A DNA stretch of 64,000 bases from Tubulanus polymorphus. Its lineage: Eukaryota > Nemertea > Palaeonemertea > Tubulaniformes > Tubulanidae. The position numbers and the translations under genes are program-made. The stretch covers positions 20,147,307 to 20,211,306 of the forward strand of contig NC_134031.1 in assembly GCF_964204645.1 (NCBI RefSeq), written 5' to 3'. The notes under the pieces were generated by a model. That model saw only the letters and a list, made by a program, of their open reading frames with translations. It was not told where the DNA came from and ran no database searches. Of this stretch, positions 60,001 through 64,000 are shown piece after piece (position 1 is the stretch's first letter; each line of letters starts with the position of its first letter).

Positions 60001-63000
60001 CCGTTAATGAATCCGGGACCATTCTTACGTCCAAAATCCCACACCGAGAATCCCGGAGATTCGAGTCGAAGTTATCTCATTGAAAATGAACTAACAGTTA
60101 ACTGTATGGAACTACTAAAATGTATATTTTCTGCTTATTTCATAGGTTTACGAACTATAGGTGTTATAACAAAATTAGATTTAATGGATGAAGGTACAGA
60201 CGCCAAGGACATATTAGAAAATCGAACATTGCCATTACGAAGAGGTTTGTATAATAATAGTAATGATAATGATGATAATAATGATATTTACAAGTCATCT
60301 TTAACGGTTTAATTTCGCTCATTTACAGGATACGTAGGTGTAGTGAACAGAAGTCAGAAAGATATCGACGGACGGAAAGACATTAAGGCGGCCATGGCAG
60401 CCGAGCGAAAATTCTTCCTCAGTCATCCTTGCTACAGGTTGGTATCGAGATTCACGCGGAAAGAAAAGATTTTTTGCTCAGAAAATTATTTTTAAAAATT
60501 TTTTTAACCTGAAAAAATGATGGAAATGTGTGAAAAATTTTGTTGTGCGCAGTACCTAGGACAAGTGTGAAAAATCTTGAAAAATTATTTAGAAAATGTT
60601 AAAAAATCCTGGAACCAGATGCACAGTCTTTACTTTATTCCAAAAGTGATCCTAGATCCTGAGACAGGATTTGCTATGGAAATGAAGATGGTCTAAGACT
60701 GGTCTTAAATCTAAGACCGGCCCCTGGTATTTTGTTGTTAACTTCGAAGTCTAAAAATACAACATAGGGTTTACTCCCACACTGAAATGCACCTATCATC
60801 TTTGTTGATAAGAGGAAATAGGGCACTCTTAAATTTTGATGGAGTTGTACAAGTCCATCCTTGCTAACAATGTCCTTTGTAGTAACCTGGTTTCTGGACG
60901 AATGCCTCGTTATGATTTGTTTTCGATATTTCAGACACATGGCAGATAAAATGGGTACGCCATATTTACAACGCGTACTCAACCAGCAACTGACCAATCA
61001 CATTCGCGACACGTTGCCGGCGCTGCGCAACAAACTGCAATCGCAACTGATCAGCATCGAAAAAGACGTCGAGGAATTCAAGAATTTCCGACCGGACGAC
61101 CCAGCCCGTAAAACAAAGGCCATGTTACAGTAAGTACCGTTTACTAGGTCATTCATATATCAAGTCAAAGCTGTGTACGAGTAAACTTACTTTGTAGGGA
61201 TCCATGAATATATTTCACTATATCTTACAGATTTAAGCAGGTTTATCTAGGGTTAAAACTCATTTGAAATCCATTATTTTCTCAAATTCGATTACATTGA
61301 TCGAAATCACGCCCAGATCTGCACTATATTTCCTTATTTAATTAACCTTCTATTATATCGAACAATTTTTGGTGATAATACTCCAAATGTTAAAGTAGTC
61401 AGGTCCTAATATTGCATATACGAGCGCTACAAAAATTAACTGATTTTGATCTATTTGGCCCACGCTTGAAGAATCAAAAAGATATCCTATTTTTAACTAA
61501 ATGTCGTAATGGTATCAATAGAAACCTTGTAAAGAGTAAAAACGTTGATGTTTCAGAATGATTCAACAATTCGGCGTCGATTTTGACGAAAAGATCGAAG
61601 GAGCCGGAACCGAAGTGAACACTGCCGAGTTATCGGGCGGCGCGAAAATCAATCGCATATTCCACGAACGATTTCCATTCGAATTAGTCAAGGTCAGTGC
61701 GGAGACCGTTTGATTTTATAAAACTAGGTATCTTTTTTTTAAATTCATTTACTGTAATGTCTGTGTTTTCTTGGAATTCAGATGGAATTTGATGAGAAGG
61801 AATTAAGAAAGGAAATAAGCATAGCAATTAAAAATATCCACGCCATCAGGTTAGTGCTGCACTGGCGCTTCAATGCCCGCTTCATACCTTCGAGTTATTG
61901 AGGAAACCAATTTTCTACTCAAAATTGATGAGCCAAAAACAGTTCCATAGTTCAGGCTTGAAAATAAAACCCTGAGATTGTAAAATCGGCTAGTTTTGAC
62001 TCAAATGTTAAGAACAGTGCAAGTATTAGTTGACAGAGTCTGTATTTGATATATGGGATGAAACACCTCACAAATAGTCCCTTAGTCACTCTGAGGTCAG
62101 TTTTTCAATTGTAAAATATAATTGAATCTAGAGTTAAGTAATTGAAAATAGTCAAATTTAACTATTTGATATTGGGTTAGGATTTCTGGGGTAAAACAAT
62201 GTGAACTGATATTGAGTCCTAGTCTGTAATTTAGCGACGACACTAATCTAGATATTGCTGTATTCATATTTCTATAGGACGGGTCTATTTACACCTGACA
62301 AAGCGTTCGAAACGATCGTCAAACGACAAATCGAGAAATTAAAAGAACCGTGTTTGAAATGCGTCGACATGTGCGTAACAGAATTGACAAATGTCGTACG
62401 TAAATGTACTGGAAAGGTGCGTATTATCAAGAGGTCCGAGAAGCTACGAGATTTCTCATCATTTTAGGAAACATCAGATACCAGTGTTATAGACTGGTAT
62501 TAAGTGGCCGCCCTGTATAAACTGATGAAATCATCTTGATCCAGTTCCACAGTTGTGAGTTAAGATTTGACTCAAGAGTTAACTCATTGAAAATGAACTG
62601 ATTTAAACTCAGAGTTAACTCTAACTCACGACTGTAGAACCGGACCCAGTCTACCATCAGCTCATGACATGTCGTTCTATGATTGTGATTTGTTCGTTGT
62701 ATTCGTAGATGTGTCGATATCCGCGGTTACGCGAAGAGACCGAACGTATAGTGAACATGTACATTCGCGAACAGGAGTCGAAATCGAAGGAACAATTGAT
62801 ATTACTGGTGAATATACAACTCGCCTACATGAATACAAACCACGAGGATTTCATCGGTTTCGCAAAGTGAGTAAATCACCGAGGTCAAACACGGTCGTAG
62901 CTCGGTCGTCCCTAACTGAAAACTGACGGTTTGTAGTTATTCGGGGATCGAATCGGTATCGCGAACATACGCGCTATAAAGAAATTATATTTCAATTGTT

Positions 63001-63061
63001 TGTTATTTTCAGTGCGCAACAATCGACTGAAGCGACGACTAAACGAAAACTTGGGAATCAG
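48023..63061 (+). CDS. dynamin GTPase, 5' twelve coding exons (3' part outside window)
   Basis: Large GTPase that assembles around the necks of budding vesicles and severs them. Exons: 48023-48186, 56446-56519, 56811-56960, 57599-57802, 60146-60244, 60329-60437, 60935-61129, 61557-61692, 61782-61849, 62278-62416, 62709-62866 and 63013-63061; 515 codons, all phases continuous. Start [18 protein letters not shown] matches classical dynamins. G1 is GSQSAGKSS, switch [13 protein letters not shown]3 DLPGMT, G4 TKLD and G5 NRSQ, all intact. The middle/stalk exons follow ([47 protein letters not shown]), and the last exon seen ends TKRKLGNQ, immediately before where the PH domain should start. The PH, GED and Pro-rich parts are right of the window. 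Intron 1 is 8.26 kb. Best matched to the single classical dynamin (shibire-type) of invertebrates. Confidence 0.96.
48593..48972. repeat. tandem duplication of a ~190-bp unit
   Basis: 48593-48780 is repeated at 48781-48972 with few differences; each copy contains a piece of the GCCCAGTTTCA MITE family and ends CAACAACTCTGA. Dynamin intron 1. Confidence 0.9.
49719..49880. mobile_element. foldback element with ~50-bp arms
   Basis: GTTCTAGTAAGTCTCGTTC... on the left and its reverse complement on the right, with GGGTCAGTTCCACAGTT inside each arm and AACTCAGAGTTAA-type sequence in the centre. A relative is at 62539-62649. Confidence 0.85.
50274..50384. repeat. 23-bp tandem repeat, four to five copies
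   Basis: Unit TGTACCTAGTCTTCATGATA plus AAA, alternating CTTCATG and CTTTATG variants. Confidence 0.9.
50405..50465 (-). repeat. tRNA-like SINE fragment
   Basis: On minus, TGCCGAGTAGCTCATATTCA is A-box-like and CCGGGGTTCAAAACCGG is B-box-like at tRNA spacing, but the anticodon stem is poor. Confidence 0.45.
51312..51735. repeat. 30-bp satellite array, about 14 copies
   Basis: Unit AGCTGTGTTATAGCGCGGTG plus CGATGTATCG, with variants (CAATGTAGCG, ACGATGCG) that recur in blocks. Because 30 is a multiple of three, reading frames stay open on both strands. Dynamin intron 1. Confidence 0.97.
53150..53206. repeat. 19-bp minisatellite, three copies
   Basis: Unit CCGGGCTGACCTGGACCTG with small changes. 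Confidence 0.8.
53889..53932. repeat. hairpin with 19-20-bp arms
   Basis: GACAAACTATAAATTCCAG pairs with CTGGAATTTTATAGTTTGTC across a 5-nt loop with one bulged base. Dynamin intron 1. Confidence 0.85.
57858..58105. repeat. CAGGGAAA-type dispersed repeat
   Basis: Several copies of TCAGGGAAA/CAGGGAAATTGGGAAAA, the reverse complement of the family at 22855-23030. Dynamin intron 4. Confidence 0.5.
58440..59590 (-). mobile_element. candidate small LTR-like element in dynamin intron 4
   Basis: Two diverged direct repeats flank an antisense ORF. Each contains, on the minus strand, AATAAAGTCAG (59403-59413 and 58500-58510) followed by a similar CAGTT...TCCAAGCTG.TAGT stretch, with weaker similarity continuing on both sides (TTGTTT...CTTTATTG/CTTTGTTG). 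Poly(A)-like signals in both repeats, with the ORF on the same strand between them, fit an LTR architecture. There is no reverse transcriptase, so it would be non-autonomous. Outer ends are approximate. Confidence 0.4.
58615..59286 (-). CDS. 223-aa intronic antisense ORF, unrecognised; gag-like inference
   Basis: An uninterrupted ORF with ATG at 59284-59286 and stop at 58615-58617, read against dynamin. Residues 1-45 are compact and look structured ([18 protein letters not shown], then [18 protein letters not shown]). The middle is Ala/Ser/Thr-rich. Residues about 125-180 form a highly charged heptad-like coiled coil ([20 protein letters not shown]). The tail is Asp/Tyr-rich and then basic. 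No zinc knuckle, protease or polymerase motif is visible. The length is well above chance for this AT-rich DNA, and its codon use is richer in GC than the intron around it. It could be a transposable-element structural protein or a domesticated one; function unknown. Confidence 0.55.
   Translation of the reverse strand: MNALPQAVIVALQEAGYSSKPTSWSIHTDDGGIRVNLTWGQPFEIQSQSEPQWINTMRRDHQKLLDSIAEGITLLESKTAEASAAVKESASTRTSNASVMCKPVTANSAIQAVRATRDAETQTECRIISVEEAREKEDDLTERLDDLDAELDERDKKVDRQRREIRGLLSKLDRLKMRDNESAYDSDRDIDNGNDYDCDGYYDHQYIKRKYKVDGRLRINNYS
62539..62649. mobile_element. foldback element, GTTCCACAGTTGTGAGTTA termini
   Basis: The left GATCCAGTTCCACAGTTGTG pairs with the right ACGACTGTAGAACCGGACC; the interior GAGTTAACTC... 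matches the element at 49719-49880. Dynamin intron 10. Confidence 0.65.
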
Positions 63062-64000
63062 GTGAGTTTAACGAATGCGGTGAGACTCACATCTTTCATT
63101 ATCTCACGTTCTTTAGAGCATGCTATTGTCACTACTGCGCCTTCCCGCTTCTCGTGATTCCGACACGGACACCTGCCATTAACACGTATTCAAACTGCCA
63201 CGGTACAGAAACCCTACTCTAGTAGACTCAGTGTGTGCCGTATGAGTAATATGTGAGCTTTTGTTAGTTTCTAAGTTACATCCCCGGAAGTCACTATCGC
63301 GGTGTTTGTCTTATGTTTGTCTTGCCAGCAGTATTTGACACCAATCACTGCAGCACTGCTATTTCATTCGCAATTTTTTCCCTTCTCGATTAAGTTCAAA
63401 CCGATCTGCCTCAATCTTGGGTTCAATACAACGCATAGGAATTTTTAGGAAAACCTTTTTGCTGATAGAAATTGTCGGTAAACATTACATTTTAACATTG
63501 AGTTTAATTATTAACAAAAGACTTATTCATCGCATACTCCATATTTTATGGTGGTTTGTACTACCCTGAATTTGAACGGTGCAGAGTGGCCCCCCTGATC
63601 ACCAGGCCAGGAATGTTTCACAGACATTATCCAATTCTCTTTATTTTTTGGGATATCGAAGTTTTCGTCACATTAACATCAAACCTTTCGAACATTTTCT
63701 GGAGCAGACAATGCACATTATGACATTTTATGCATCATTATTTCATCATAGGTTTCTAGGTTATACAATGTGTATGTACATTAGTGCTTTTATGTATTTA
63801 CCTAAAGATCACATTAGCCATTGATTTGATGGTGTACATGTACACCCCACATTTAACCAGCATTGATTGTAGTACACCGGGGTGGATGGGACAATGATAG
63901 GACATATTATTAGAAATAGGATTACAGATTACAGTCTTGTTTCCATATACAGCATCAGCTTTCAAACGGTGAATTGAAATTTCTTTCCTTAATCATCCCC
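63062..64000 (+). other. start of dynamin intron 12
   Basis: Begins with the GTGAG donor after TKRKLGNQ. No PH-domain exon is visible before the window ends; the short open frame near 63579-63824 has no splice context. Confidence 0.6.

Overview
The window is animal nuclear DNA. Genes are split by many GT-AG introns with consistent phases, intergenic DNA is AT-rich, and minisatellites, MITE-like inverted repeats and tRNA-like SINE fragments are common. The gene set (an unusual ionotropic glutamate receptor, an intronless somatomedin-B/Methuselah-like GPCR, dynamin, GMP synthetase, selenocysteine lyase, WDR46) and the receptor types point to a lophotrochozoan invertebrate (mollusc, annelid, nemertean or brachiopod-like). 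That placement is inference; no rRNA or mitochondrial marker is present.

Layout: 91-1880 (+) is the 3' half of an ionotropic glutamate receptor. 3056-5708 (-) is a secreted-type protein of Ig-like domains on phase-1 exons. 7030-10116 (-) is a single-exon family-B-like GPCR. 12436-17409 (-) is a complete 15-exon GMP synthetase gene, arranged head-to-head with an unrecognised small gene at 18870-20259 (+). That gene converges on a complete 10-exon selenocysteine lyase gene at 20940-23874 (-). From 23875 to 35735 I find no convincing gene; this stretch holds MITEs, several minisatellites, a duplicated block and a ~200-bp inverted repeat whose arms lie 4.9 kb apart. 35736-41699 (+) is a complete 13-exon WDR46/UTP7 gene. 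45176-47119 (+) is a 647-aa C2H2 zinc-finger protein whose coding region lies in one exon. 48023-63061 (+) is the first 12 coding exons of a dynamin gene that runs off the right edge; its first intron is 8.3 kb and packed with repeats.

The housekeeping genes do not form a pathway together: GMPS makes GMP, SCLY recycles selenium, WDR46 serves 18S rRNA maturation and dynamin drives membrane fission. The left end holds three unrelated surface or secreted proteins (iGluR, Ig, GPCR).

The strongest candidate for something undescribed is an antisense unit inside dynamin intron 4. It has a 223-aa ORF (58615-59286, minus) with a conserved-looking N-terminal block and a charged coiled coil. Two diverged direct repeats flank it, each carrying the same AATAAAGTCAG polyadenylation-like motif 903 bp apart, which is the architecture of a small non-autonomous LTR-like element. 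Next are the 28.9-34.2 kb inverted-repeat block, a 90-bp near-perfect palindrome at 5199-5288, and a 56-62-bp foldback family with one copy just upstream of WDR46 and one upstream of dynamin. Exon borders were read by eye from splice signals and phase continuity; transcripts would settle them.
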